From contig WBMV01001237.1 in assembly GCA_013396655.1 (NCBI GenBank), forward strand, positions 704,716 to 768,715: a stretch of 64,000 nucleotides of DNA, read 5' to 3'. Both the position numbers and the translations under genes were made by a program. The notes beneath the pieces are model-generated. The model ran no database searches and was not told the DNA's origin. It saw nothing but the letters and a program-made list of their open reading frames with translations. How positions within the stretch are numbered: position 1 is the first letter of the stretch; the number at the start of each line of letters is the position of its first letter. This document shows, piece after piece, positions 36,815 through 47,551 of this stretch. This DNA is from Campylorhamphus procurvoides (lineage: Eukaryota > Chordata > Aves > Passeriformes > Dendrocolaptidae).

Positions 36815-39800
36815 AAAATCATGTTATGTATATCTTTATTACAGTTTTCAGAATACATGGATTAACAATGGCCAGGCTGTGATTTCATCAAATTCATATT
36901 TTAAACATTACATACAAACACAGAGCTGTTTAAAAAATAGAAATGCATGAGTTTTGTCACCTTTTTTTTCTTTTTTTTTTTAATCTTTTTGTTTTGTTTT
37001 GGCATCAGGAGTTCTGTGACTTCCAAAAGGGAAATCAAATGGTGCATGATAGCAGACTGACTGAGCTGTAATAGGTTATTGTTCACATTCTGTGGCATAT
37101 GTATCACCTCAAACAGTGCTAAAAGAAGCACTACAGGAACAAATCCTTCTCCTTTACCCTTCTCCTAAAGACATCAGTGGGTGCCAGGACTGCAGAACTC
37201 CCACAACTCCCTTCCTCGAGCACTAAAGCAGCACTGGGGAATCTGAAAGGGAGACACCTGAAGCTGAGGGATTTGGCTTCAACTCTTGGATTTTTTTTTA
37301 TTTTTTTTTTTATTATTATTATTTACATTGTGTGTGCATGCGTGGGCAGCAGAAGAGCTGTAGGGTTTTTTACAATACTTATTTAAAAAAGAATAACTTG
37401 CAGATACAGTATGGCACATCCGAGGGGGGCTTTACTTGCTGTACCACTCAGCACTTGTTGTGCCCCACCTCGCAGCAGTTCCAAGGCAAACAGTAAAGTG
37501 TAACTCAGCCAAGCCTTTGTTTCATGGAAAAGAAGCAATTTACAGACATAGGTAACTTTGCTCCCTCAGAACTCTGACCAGCTTTAAATATTTCCTGCCT
37601 CTGTCACTCTCAGGATGGGAAGGACTAAATTCACCCAGCAGGATTGGCCCGAGGGATGCAAAAAGCTGAACGCTGGGAAGTTTCCTTAAGAACAGCTAGA
37701 GGAGGATTTCCAGCCAAACCTAAAACTCAGCCAGCTTCTCAGAGTTTTGCAAACCATTTGTATATTCCAGGATGAATTTAAAGTAGGTTACTAATGAATT
37801 GTGGCTTGGAGAGAAACCATGAAAATATTGTGGTTTTTACAGCATTTGTCTGAGGTAGTACATATACCACACACAAAAATGCAAAAATATACAGATATTC
37901 GTGACTATTTGCATTTACACAAGGGAGCGATGGGAATGTTTGCATTTGTATCTCAATTTTCAAGAAGAACAGATAATTTTAGATAATGTTTTTCCATATT
38001 GACCACGGCTGGCTAAAACCAGAACAAATGACAGAAGAGCTTTTCTGGGAATATTTCCTGAAGCTGTTTGTCAGTGCCCTCCGAGGCACTCGGTTTGTTT
38101 TGGCTTTAGCATCGGTTCTTTATATGATTAACACTCAAACCAAACACCACTTGTGTGCTGGGAAAGGGTCTTTGTTGAATCACAAACAAACATACATGAC
38201 AAACCGTGTTGCACTTTTTTTTTCCTCAGTAAACTGCATAAAACTTGAGCAAAAAGTCTATAGTGTCTTTACATTTCTGATCTGTACAGCCAGTAGTTAA
38301 GCAACAGAGATGTATATTTGTATATGATTTAAACATTTCATTCCCATGACATTTGCAAATTTAGTTCAATTCGTTGCAAAGGTAAAATTATCTTCCTCTT
38401 AAATAAACTAAGAAATGTAAACAGTGTAACATCATTTTAAAAAAAACCCCTCTCTTCAGTACTTGTAACTGGTAAAATGTGAATGCAAACAGATGTGCTG
38501 GTATATTGTTAACGTCATGTCTCAGAGGACATAGAGTGAAACATAATTAGCAAGAAATTTATGTATGAACCCTCCAGCGATTTTCTTTCTGGGATTACTT
38601 TGAGTACAAATATAATTTAACTGATATATTTCATTTTTTTTTAAAATTAGAAAATAAGGCAAGTGCATTGCTGAAAAAGGTGCTACTCTTCTACACTTCT
38701 AGATAAACGTGACACCTCTGAAAATTAGATCAATAATAAAAACATTAAAAATATCTGCAATTTAATATAGACTGAAAAACTATCAAAAGACAAAGTGACC
38801 AGCATCAATTTCAGAAAATATTTTAGACTTCATAAATACGAGCACCCTATATTTACATAAATTATCTTCTAAACTAGTTTTCCTTTGAAAGACACTTTTG
38901 CCCTAACAGATATGTCCATTAAATTATATAAATGTTTCAAATATGAAAAAAATAGTAGTAAAATAGAAGCATCAGATGATGTTATTTTGGATTTGCCTTT
39001 TTTTTCCTAAGATTTGGTTCTTGAAAATCTGTAGCCAGCTTTCACAGAGCTTTAAAAAGAAATATAACCCATGGAAATGAAAAACTTGTGCTCTAATAAT
39101 CACTGCTACCATGCAAAGATTCTGTTCAGAGCTTTTGAGTTTTCACTTATAAAGATTATACCACTACTAGTAAATCCCAGCAAAATGCTAATTTCAAAAT
39201 TTGAATTCTAATACACTATTGATTTATATAGACATGATGAACCTAATCCTTTAAACTGGCTTTGTACATTAAGCACGTTTTTATAACTCTTAATTTAATA
39301 GTTCCATTAAAAAAAAAAGTTATGCTTCAATACAAGGCTGGTGTTGACCTTGCACAAAACAGGATCTAATTCTTTGTATCTCTTACTGATAAACAGGGAG
39401 ACAGAATCCTGTTGCATGCTTTTTTTTATTCTTTTTTTTTTTCAAATTTCTGTCCTGAAGTACCATAAAACTCTTTAGTTTGTCACTAAACCCCCTGAAC
39501 AGTTCAGGGGGAATCTCAGTGGACTGCACACATTTCACTAGGCTTCAGTTGTATTCCTATGCTTAGAGCTACGGGCAAACCCCCTGTATTGTTTGAAGAC
39601 AAGTTTTGGAAAAAAAAAAAAATTCAATACTAGATTGAAAAGGAGCTGTATCTTTTCTTACAATAATTGGATATGTAGTTTGAAACTGTGAGAATTTATC
39701 CCAAACTAGTCAGATAGTCTTAAGGGCATCTCACGAGAGAAGCAAAGAGAACCTACTGTACAAAGATGCTTGGCTCAAGCAGTAGTGCAAAGGAACTGCC

Positions 39801-41362
39801 CCAGGAGCAAATGTTCCTCTAGAGCTACCAGTTTGTGCACAGAAAACAATGTGACACCTCACCTTCCAAATACTCTTTATACAACATTAAAAAAAAAGTT
39901 CCCCATAACACCAGGCAATAAAAGTACTCATAACAATTTCATTGATCAGTGAAAAGCATTAATAAATTTGAGAACAAGTGCCATCTACGACACCCTGATT
40001 TTTTAAAAAATATCATAGCTGAGAAACACATGAAATAGTTCCACTGGAACTCCCACTTCCAATCCTCCATCCCATCAGATAGGCAAGGAACCTTCAGTGA
40101 AAAGGATGGTGAAGCCTGCCCTGGGCACCACCCAGCCTGTACATTCAACTGGAGCCTGGGGGAAAGGGACCTGTGGTTTCCCAGCGAGTGGCAGAACATC
40201 CAGTGTCAGCTACTGAACTGACTGCTCACCTGAGTACTGCAGTGCAAGGGGCCTGGACACAAAGCACAACGGGAGGAGCTTCCCAAAAAATCACACTGCT
40301 GCAATCACTGATCACTGCTAGAGAGTGCTCCAGGTTGGAAATTTGTTCTTAGCTGCTAAACTCTCAGCACTAAATCCACCAGGAGAGATCCCGCTACATA
40401 TTTTACCTGAGAAGCAGAGGAAAAACTCAGAGGCAGTTCTGAATAACTTCGTAATGTAGCTCATCTCTAAAAACCTACACAAAGGTATTTTTTAGCATAA
40501 TTAAAATAGGACAATCATACTTTCCCCCAAATATCTTTATAAAGAATACATAAGTGCATGATTAGAAAAATTCCTCCTTAGATACAGTTAAAAACGTATT
40601 CTGCCCTTGACATCACTCAATTTTGGTAAAATCCTATGCTCTGTTTTATTTTCTTTTTAGCAGTGAGAAGTAACTATACATCATCATATCACCAAAAGTG
40701 TAGATATGTGGTATATCCTACTTGCAGCTAAAACAGCTGAATCCACCAGGCTTTACACTGAGATAAGGTTTTCAGCAACCTGACTGGGGCTATGTGTTGC
40801 TTTTTTATGGTTACAAAAAAGATTCTGATAATGTAGACCAGCTCATCTCTGAATTTATTAACATACAATTTTATTATTTTTTCCTTTCATGTTCAAATCA
40901 GAACTGCAAATGGAATCCACAGCTGTACTCTTTCAACAGAACTGTATTTTCTTACCCATATAAAACATAACCTAGAAATCCCCAACTCCTTTCATGTGAG
41001 TTGCCAGCTTAACAAAAAAAAAAAAAAGGGGCGTAAAAAAAAAAGAAAGAACATAAGAAAATAAGATATATATCCTACTGTTGAACACTGTTTACAGATC
41101 TTGGTAGTTGGGGCAATAAGATACAGTATGTGGAGTATTTAGCAACAGCTTTAAAATTACATATTTTTACATCATCTCATTTAATCGATACCAGTATTCC
41201 TTTCTGATCATTGCCAATTGGTATGATAAACTCTTTCCAAAGTATATCCGTTTAATTGCAAATAAAACAATTCATTAATTCTTTGGCATCAGAAGAATCA
41301 TACAGCTGCAATTGCTCCGTTGTGGCGAGAACGAGACCTTTCCAAAGTGACTCGTTTGTTAT
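36815..41362 (-). CDS. Candidate terminal exon with very long 3' UTR (coding tail at 41252 or 41298 to 41362)
   Basis: On the - strand a strong polypyrimidine tract followed by TTTGTGTTACAG ends just before 41362. Two frames stay open behind it. A phase-1 frame ends VTLERSRSRHNGAIAAV with TGA at 41298-41300. A phase-0 frame begins ITNESLWKGLVLATTEQLQL and ends with TAA at 41252-41254. The next 4.4 kb to the distal AATAAA at 36835-36840 is nearly free of recognisable interspersed repeats. It is rich in A and T runs, with several poly(A) signals and two UGUAAAUA sites, which is the texture of a long brain-type vertebrate 3' UTR. CpGs within the coding tail argue mildly for coding constraint. 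I do not recognise the protein. The alternative is intergenic conserved DNA with a chance acceptor. Confidence 0.4.
36835..36840 (-). terminator. Distal poly(A) signal AATAAA (- strand)
   Basis: TTTATT on the + strand, i.e. AATAAA on the - strand, at the far end of the long AT-rich 3' UTR-like block. Cleavage would be expected about 15-25 bases further left, near 36815. Proximal alternatives on the same strand are present, for example at 40645-40650 and 40870-40875, which would allow alternative polyadenylation. Confidence 0.4.
37280..37327. repeat. T-rich / (ATT)n low-complexity tract
   Basis: Long T runs broken by single A, passing into TATTATTATTATT, then TTTACATTGTGTGTGCATGC. On the - strand this is an A-rich stretch within the presumed 3' UTR. 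Confidence 0.8.
37320..37327 (-). promoter_or_regulatory. Pumilio-type site (UGUAAAUA)
   Basis: TATTTACA on the + strand is TGTAAATA on the - strand, a match to the UGUANAUA consensus of Pumilio proteins, which act in 3' UTRs to repress mRNAs. Meaningful only if the - strand 3' UTR is real. Confidence 0.3.
38850..38857 (-). promoter_or_regulatory. Second Pumilio-type site (UGUAAAUA)
   Basis: TATTTACA on the + strand gives TGTAAATA on the - strand. An 8-mer of this kind turns up by chance every few kb in AT-rich DNA, so the evidence is weak alone. Confidence 0.3.
39491..39511. repeat. Near-perfect palindrome / hairpin, 10-bp arms
   Basis: CCCCCTGAAC at 39491-39500, one unpaired A at 39501, and GTTCAGGGGG at 39502-39511 are exact inverted arms. 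The high GC content of the stem ends contrasts with the AT-rich surroundings. In single-stranded RNA a few central pairs would open to form the loop. It sits inside the presumed - strand 3' UTR. Confidence 0.85.
41014..41044. repeat. Two A runs separated by GGGGCGT
   Basis: A run of 14 A (41014-41027), then GGGGCGT, then 10 A (41035-41044), within the presumed - strand 3' UTR, where it would read as U runs. Confidence 0.8.
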
Positions 41363-42604
41363 CTGTAACACAAAGAGAGGAAAAAACAAATCACCACCAG
41401 ATTTGAAACACGGATAATGCAATGTCAAGAGGTTTCCAAACAGCCCCGAAAATCATTTCCAATGATATGTAAATAAGTAACTAGGAGACTGGATCAGAGA
41501 AGTTTCACACTGCAGCTGCCAGACTGAGTTCAAGAGTTCTGCAATCAGCAATAAATTACTTTCTTGATCAGAGAAGCTGGGTGATAAAAGCATTAGGAGA
41601 AACCTGAAACACAGTCCCCTTGGAAACAGCACACAATAACACCAATTGCTGGGTAAAAATCTCTAAAATTTTATAAACAATTTAGACACAGAGGCCCTGG
41701 AAAGACACATTTCAAGTTTCATGAGAATGCACTGACCAGTGCGGTGGTGAAAACCCTATGAGATGCTACAAGAGCCTGAACACAGTTCACTATAATTTGG
41801 TACAGAGTTAAAAATAGAACAGTTAAATCAGCCACTTCCTAAGCATTTCCTGATTGTGCAATGAGAACAACTTTTAGTATAAAATATTACACAGTAATTA
41901 TTGCAATGAATAATAAATATGTCTCTATCACAGGAAAACAATCACCAAGTACCAGCCACATTCCTAAATGCCTTTAAAATAAAATTTTAAAGCGGCAAAT
42001 ATACACAGGCCCAGACACAAACAGGGGCAGAAGATTAACCCCCACTTAGTTTCCTGGAGGTTCAGATCTTTCTTTTTTTTAAATGTGGTCCTTCCATGTG
42101 ATTATTTATAATTTCGGAGGGAGGAACTGTTTCTTTAGACCTTGACTTTTCTGTTCTCTCATGTCACACTCAGGTTGCTGCTCTGCATCAGTGCGGTACC
42201 TACACTGCTACAGCATTAGCATGTCCCAATAGATGGCTGGAACTCCTACCCAGGACTGGAGTGTTATAAAACAGCCACTTGAGAAGCACAAAGGCTCACA
42301 CACACACTGTAGGCAAGCAGGTTTTCAAAAAGGAGCTGATTTGTCTCTCTCTGCCCACCCAGAGAACAGCCTGTGCCACTGGTACTGCTGGAGGAGAATG
42401 AGCTTGGGCCAGGCTGAGGGGTCAGCACAAAGCACGAGATCACAGCACAGCTCGTGGGTACAAATACATCCTTTGAAGAAGATATGGGTGAGCTTCTGTG
42501 TGCCAGAGAGCAGGGAAAGGCTGGAGCAAGGAGCAATCCCTTCCAGAGGTGCCCAGCTGGAGCAGCAAAGGCACCAGGCACAGACCAAACACAGGAGGCT
42601 GCTC
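41363..42604 (-). other. Probable intron start-side sequence upstream of the - strand terminal exon
   Basis: Immediately right of 41362 the - strand shows a pyrimidine tract and AG. Further right there is ordinary AT-rich DNA to the CR1 element at 42605. Overlapping frames of 117-133 codons at 42233-42684 run on both strands and partly into the CR1, so they are not genes. Confidence 0.35.
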
Positions 42605-42825
42605 GGAACTTCAGCAAACACTTTCTTACTGTGAAGGTGGCCGGGCACTGGAATAGGTTGCCCAGCAGGTTGTGGAGTCTCCATCCTTAGATATTCAATC
42701 CCTGTCTAGTCACAGCCCGGGACAACTGGCTCTAAGTGACCCTGCCTTAGCAGAAGAGGGGGCCAAGATGAGTTCCAGAGGTCCTTTCCAACCTAAACCA
42801 TTTCATGATTCTGTTCTAAACTAAA
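42605..42825 (+). mobile_element. CR1 LINE 3'-end fragment
   Basis: From CTTTCTTACTGTGAAGGTGG through CACTGGAATAGGTTGCCCAG, TTGTGGAGTCTCCATCCTTA and GACCCTGCCTTAGCAGAAG to CCAGAGGTCCTTTCCAACCT and CATTTCATGATTCTGTTCT. This follows the order of the CR1 3' end in sense orientation, including the terminal repeat. Confidence 0.93.
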
Positions 42826-43862
42826 AAAGGCAGAGATAGTCCAAGCACATTAATAAGAATCTGGAGAACAAAAAGAAAGTCATCTCTGTGATCTGTTTCT
42901 AGACAAAAAGCAGAGGCTGCCTAAGGAGACTGAATGGGCTCTGCAAAATCAGCCTTCCCTTCCCCAGTTCAATGAAAGTGGCTCCAATGCTATAGGGAAT
43001 TAACAGCTCCTTCAGCAAGATTATTAGTTCTTTTTATAGTTCTGCCTTGCCTCCTTTTCCTAATGAATCTATCCATGCATAAAGTATTCAAATTACCCTA
43101 AGTCAATCTGCTTTGCATGGGAATAAATCTCTACACTGGTTGCAGTGTCACTAGGCACTGGAAATTAAAGCATAAAAATGCTAAACCCCAAGAAGGGAAG
43201 TTCTCAGCTGAAATGTGCTGCTGCTCCCCAGGACAGTCCCTGCTAAAGAGTGCAGTGATACTCGCTCCCAGAGGGAGCAGTGCCTTCACCACTACACTGC
43301 CTCTTGCCATCATTTCAAGGCTGCCAACTCTACAGGATAAACACAGATTAAGAGAGTCTAAGAACTGTTGATTTCTTTTATTTGTTTTTTAAGGTTTTTC
43401 TCTTTTCAGGGTTTTTTTTCCCATCATGGTGGAGACAGACATTTTCTGCAAGAGAAGTAAATATAAAATTAAAGGCTGAGAAATCAATTCAGCAGTTTCT
43501 TTTTAGCATATATGATACTGGAATGAGATCTTGAGTAGGCAAACTTTACACCCCCACTGGAAGAAATACATGGACTTTGTTATAACAATTCCTTGCAATC
43601 AGTGGAGTACCAAGATGGGAACGAATTATATCTACAACATAAAAGATATTTGTAGATGTGCTTTTGGTACATGCACATCATTCACCACAGAACGTGAGGC
43701 AAAAACATATAAGTAAAACCACAATAAGCTTAGTGTACAAGCACAACACATACACACCCTGTGGTAAACAAAAAAAAAATCTAACCAGTTAGACAATATA
43801 TTTTAATTTTATGGAATTTGACAACTCCACCCTTAAGATGCTCTCCATTATTCTCTGTATGC
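42826..43862. other. Intronic or intergenic filler between two CR1 fragments
   Basis: No exon or repeat that I recognise. Short frames at 43117-43371 and 43131-43313 lie on opposite strands of the same bases. Confidence 0.4.
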
Positions 43863-44078
43863 ATCCTAGAATGGTTTGGGTTGGAAGGGGCCTTAAAGAT
43901 CATTTCATTCCACTCCCTGCAATGGGCAGGGACATCTTCCACTAGAACAGGTTGCTGCAAGCCCTGTCCAACCTGGCCTTGAACACTTCCAGGCCACCAC
44001 CCTCACAACAAAGAATTCCTTCCTAATATCTACTCTAAACCTTCTCTCTTCCAATTTAAATCCATTCCTGCATAAAGC
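43863..44078 (-). mobile_element. CR1 LINE 3'-end fragment
   Basis: Starts ATCCTAGAATGGTTTGGGTT and runs through GGAAGGGGCCTTAAAGATC, CAATGGGCAGGGACATCTTC, CACTAGAACAGGTTGCTGC and AACCTGGCCTTGAACACTTC to TTCCTTCCTAATATCTACTC. This is the reverse complement of the CR1 3' end, one of the longest and least diverged copies here. Confidence 0.95.
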
Positions 44079-44580
44079 ATTAGAAATCACAACCAATAAG
44101 AAACACATTAGTAGGGAGAGGGAAATATTTTAGCAAAAACTATATTGTGAAAGATGTATTTTTCCTTCCCTTAATGATCCATCTTTACTTCTGTTATTAA
44201 AAGAGAAGTCTCAATGGCTGCAACAGATTTATTAACTCGGTAGCTTGTTATCAATATAGAGCTCAGTTATATTAGGAGAAAAATAAATAGTACTTTGCAC
44301 AACTGCAATACCAAGATTAAGTGACTTTTTCATTTCGTTTTCTTCTTATCCACTGTTCCAGGTAGTAACTTTATGCTCTCCTAATTATAAACTTTATTTT
44401 TTATGAGCAATCAATGCTAGTAATAATATAGATGTTGTGCAGTCAAATGGATTGGTCATGACACTGAGATATCTGATAATGGAAAAAGACAGTCTATAAA
44501 ACGATACCTCAAAGGTACTTGATTAGAATTTGCATTATCCTGAAACAAAGAAACGTTCTCTCTTTGACAGCCCTTATATT

Positions 44581-44600
44581 TAAATTATAATAAATTATAA
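44581..44600. repeat. 10-bp tandem duplication
   Basis: TAAATTATAA occurs twice in direct succession, without mismatch. Confidence 0.9.
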
Positions 44601-45247
44601 ACTGGCACCTTGGGCTCTTGGCACCTCAGTTGACTAAATCTCCTTTTTTTCCCCTCCTGAATAAGTTCCTCAAGGTGAAAGAACTGACCCTTCCACAGCT
44701 GACAACAATAAAACCTTTTTAATGCTCAGAGAAGGAAGGTATGAGTTTGAGTTACCATGAAAATGATCACATGAGGAAGGTAGAACTTTTAGCAGTTGAT
44801 AAAATATTTAAAATTTCATCTTTTTGTAATGGTTTTGACTATGCAAAAGATGTAGAAATGCATTCTGTAAGGAAATTTGTATGGCCCATGCCTTTGGGAA
44901 TCAATGAAAGCCTTTGCATCAAACATTTATTTCTTCATTCATGTAAAATTTTGTTCACTAGGAAATCCTCCTGAAACACATCTTGTTTTCAGGAGCAACC
45001 AAAGGAAAAATACTCACACAGTCCCAACCACTTCAGCAAGTACCACAACCATAACATGGAGAACAGCCAGAAAAGCAAGATAATTTCCTATAGTATGGAA
45101 TGATTACACAAAAATGAGTAAGCTGGCCACTGAAGTATGTTTTAGGAGGCTAAACTGTCACAACAGATGATAATTCCAAGGAGCAAACACTGCAGTTGTG
45201 ATAATGAGGACACAGGTCTTTATTCTTTAGAAAAAGGTGAAAATGTG

Positions 45248-45269
45248 AATGTCACTTACAAGTGACATT
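45248..45269. repeat. Inverted repeat, 10-bp perfect arms
   Basis: AATGTCACTT at 45248-45257, spacer AC, and its exact reverse complement AAGTGACATT at 45260-45269. It could be a dimeric factor site (TCACTT / AAGTGA, T-box- or NK2-like half sites) or chance. Confidence 0.85.
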
Positions 45270-47532
45270 TTTTTCCTGATTGACATAACTAAATATTTTC
45301 TATACAGTGTCACTGATTAAAACTGTGACAGGTTAATCTCACATCCCTTTAGCCTGAGTAGCCTCCAATTTTCTCCTTGAGCCATCTAAGCGTAGGGAAA
45401 ACTGAAGGCAACTTACAATACCATTTGATATAACAGCGTATTATCGACTGCTTCAAGGAACAACTCGGGACAAGAATTAACTTTATTACTTTCTTTTATG
45501 CACCTTCATCAGCTTTAGCTTCACAACAGCGGAAGGTAAACCTTTTTGGAAAGTGGAAGTGGTAGAGCAATAGGTGGAAGCAGAACGGCTCCAGCATCAA
45601 ACAGCAGGGAAGTCCATCCAAGGGAGCGGCTCCTGAGCAGCTCCAGCCAAGCACTGCTCTGTGCACAGCCTGGCCTGTCCCTGTGACATGACCAGGGACA
45701 CCAACTGAGAGAGGAGCCAGGCAGGCAAAGGAAGAGCTTCAAAACTGTCATCCCTGTCTACAGCAAAATGCTTTTAGAAGCCACTCCTCGAGAGCAAATG
45801 GCTCTCCCAACCTCAGTTCTGTTCAGGTTCAGTCCATCTCTGTGCGATTTGATTTCAAATTGATCTTTCAAAATGAATGGTCTATATATAAAAAAATGGA
45901 GCAATAAGGTAAAAACCAGTTATGGGAGGAATACAGCCAAAGTAACAGCTCAGAAAGGACTGTGAAACAGCACTTTCCAAAAGATCCTTATTGCAAAGAG
46001 ACAAAACAAGTGAATAAACCAGTTTTCTATCTGGGTTAAGGGAAAATGTACAGTTAATACGCTTTCTTTTAATCTTTCAGTGTTTAAAACACTCATTTCA
46101 AATCTCAACAGGCACCCTACACATGTCTGGCAAATTCTGAACTAGACCCTTTATACCCATCACACTGGGTCATCTTACATTTGTTTAGGTTTCATATTTT
46201 TGTAACGAAAAATGAGAACAGATCAAGAGAAACCACTTTCTTGTTCCCAGCTTGTTTTTCTTCCTAAACAGAATCTCAAATTCTTCACAATCGAACTTAA
46301 ATGGCAGCTAAAAAGGTTATTTTAGCATCAATTTCAAAGAAAACATTGAGTTTTCAAGTAAACTGTAGCTGTGAGGTCAATTCTATAAATCCTGTTTTAT
46401 TTTGGTTTAGGTCCAAGCCAAGACTTTGATGTGAAAGCTGAGTCATAACCTGAGCTTATAAATGTTATGATGGAGAAATAGAAACTTACCCTTAGGCCAA
46501 AAAAATAGCAGGTTTTTGGTGGGTTTTTTTGTTTGGTTGGTTGTTTTAAAGCCCCCAAAATGAAGATAGTGCAGCTGAAACACGTTAATTATAAAAGCAT
46601 CATGTATAATAATAATATAAAAAATATGTTCCTGACCGGGTTAGTGGGATGTTTGCCAATATATTGATCTGTAAAGTGTTGAAGAGTAAGAAAAGCTTTT
46701 AGAAGAAACAAGAAGGAAGAAAAAGCTCTAGGGAGAACTGTAACACTGCGAAGCACCTCACTAAAGACTGAACGGTTCCTGCTCAGAAAAAGGCAGGAAG
46801 ACACAGCTCCTGAGTCATTTCCAGGAGTCTGGAGTGTCCTGTTCTGCTCCAAAATATTTGCTTCAAAGCTGGTTGTCGTTTAGGTAACACACAGCACCTC
46901 CACTCTGAAAAGGTTTCTTATTCTTTGTGAACAGTTTCTCATTGAAAAGATCTGTGGCTGTTTAACTTGCTAAACACATTTGTTAATATCCAGAAGCACT
47001 GCAGCACTGAGCCAGGTCTAAAATATGGAGAGTTAAAGAATTTAAGCCCTGACACAAAGGAGTTTTACTCAGATTAAAAGGGAACAAAGACATGTCTAAT
47101 CTTTCTGCTGCCACTCAGACCCAGCTTGCTGGGCACCGTTAATTGTAGCCTTTGAGTCGTATGAAAATGCAGAACATCAGGAGAAAACCCATTTATTTAT
47201 GTTCTATGTGTTAGACATAAAAATGCTTTAAAAAGGAATAATGTGAGAAGCTTTAATGCTAAATGGCATGTGTGATGACATTTACCAGCTCAGCGCAATC
47301 CAGCTGTGACCACAGTCAATGCAGTGTGGGCACACAATAAAAGTAACACTTTTGCAACCAAAATTGAAGATATTGGCCATCTGTATCATAATTCCAATAA
47401 AGAAGTAAGTGCTTACCCTATTTGGAGCTGAAGTTTTGTATTTATAGGACAAAAATGGATTTGCAAACCCCACTTACAAGTAATCAGTATAAAATAAATT
47501 TTACTACTGCTTACTCCAGGCCTTAAAGATTT

Positions 47533-47551
47533 AAAAAAAAAAAAAAAAAAA
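47533..47551. repeat. Poly(A) tract, 19 bases
   Basis: An uninterrupted A run. No recognisable retroposed sequence precedes it, so a processed copy is not supported. Confidence 0.85.

Noticed and set aside
42233..42690. Cluster of 78-133-codon frames on both strands
   Set aside because: Overlapping openness on both strands and overlap with a CR1 fragment, whose diverged sequence explains part of it.
47533..47551. Poly(A) tract as the tail of a processed pseudogene
   Set aside because: No upstream sequence resembling a spliced coding transcript or a target-site duplication could be found.
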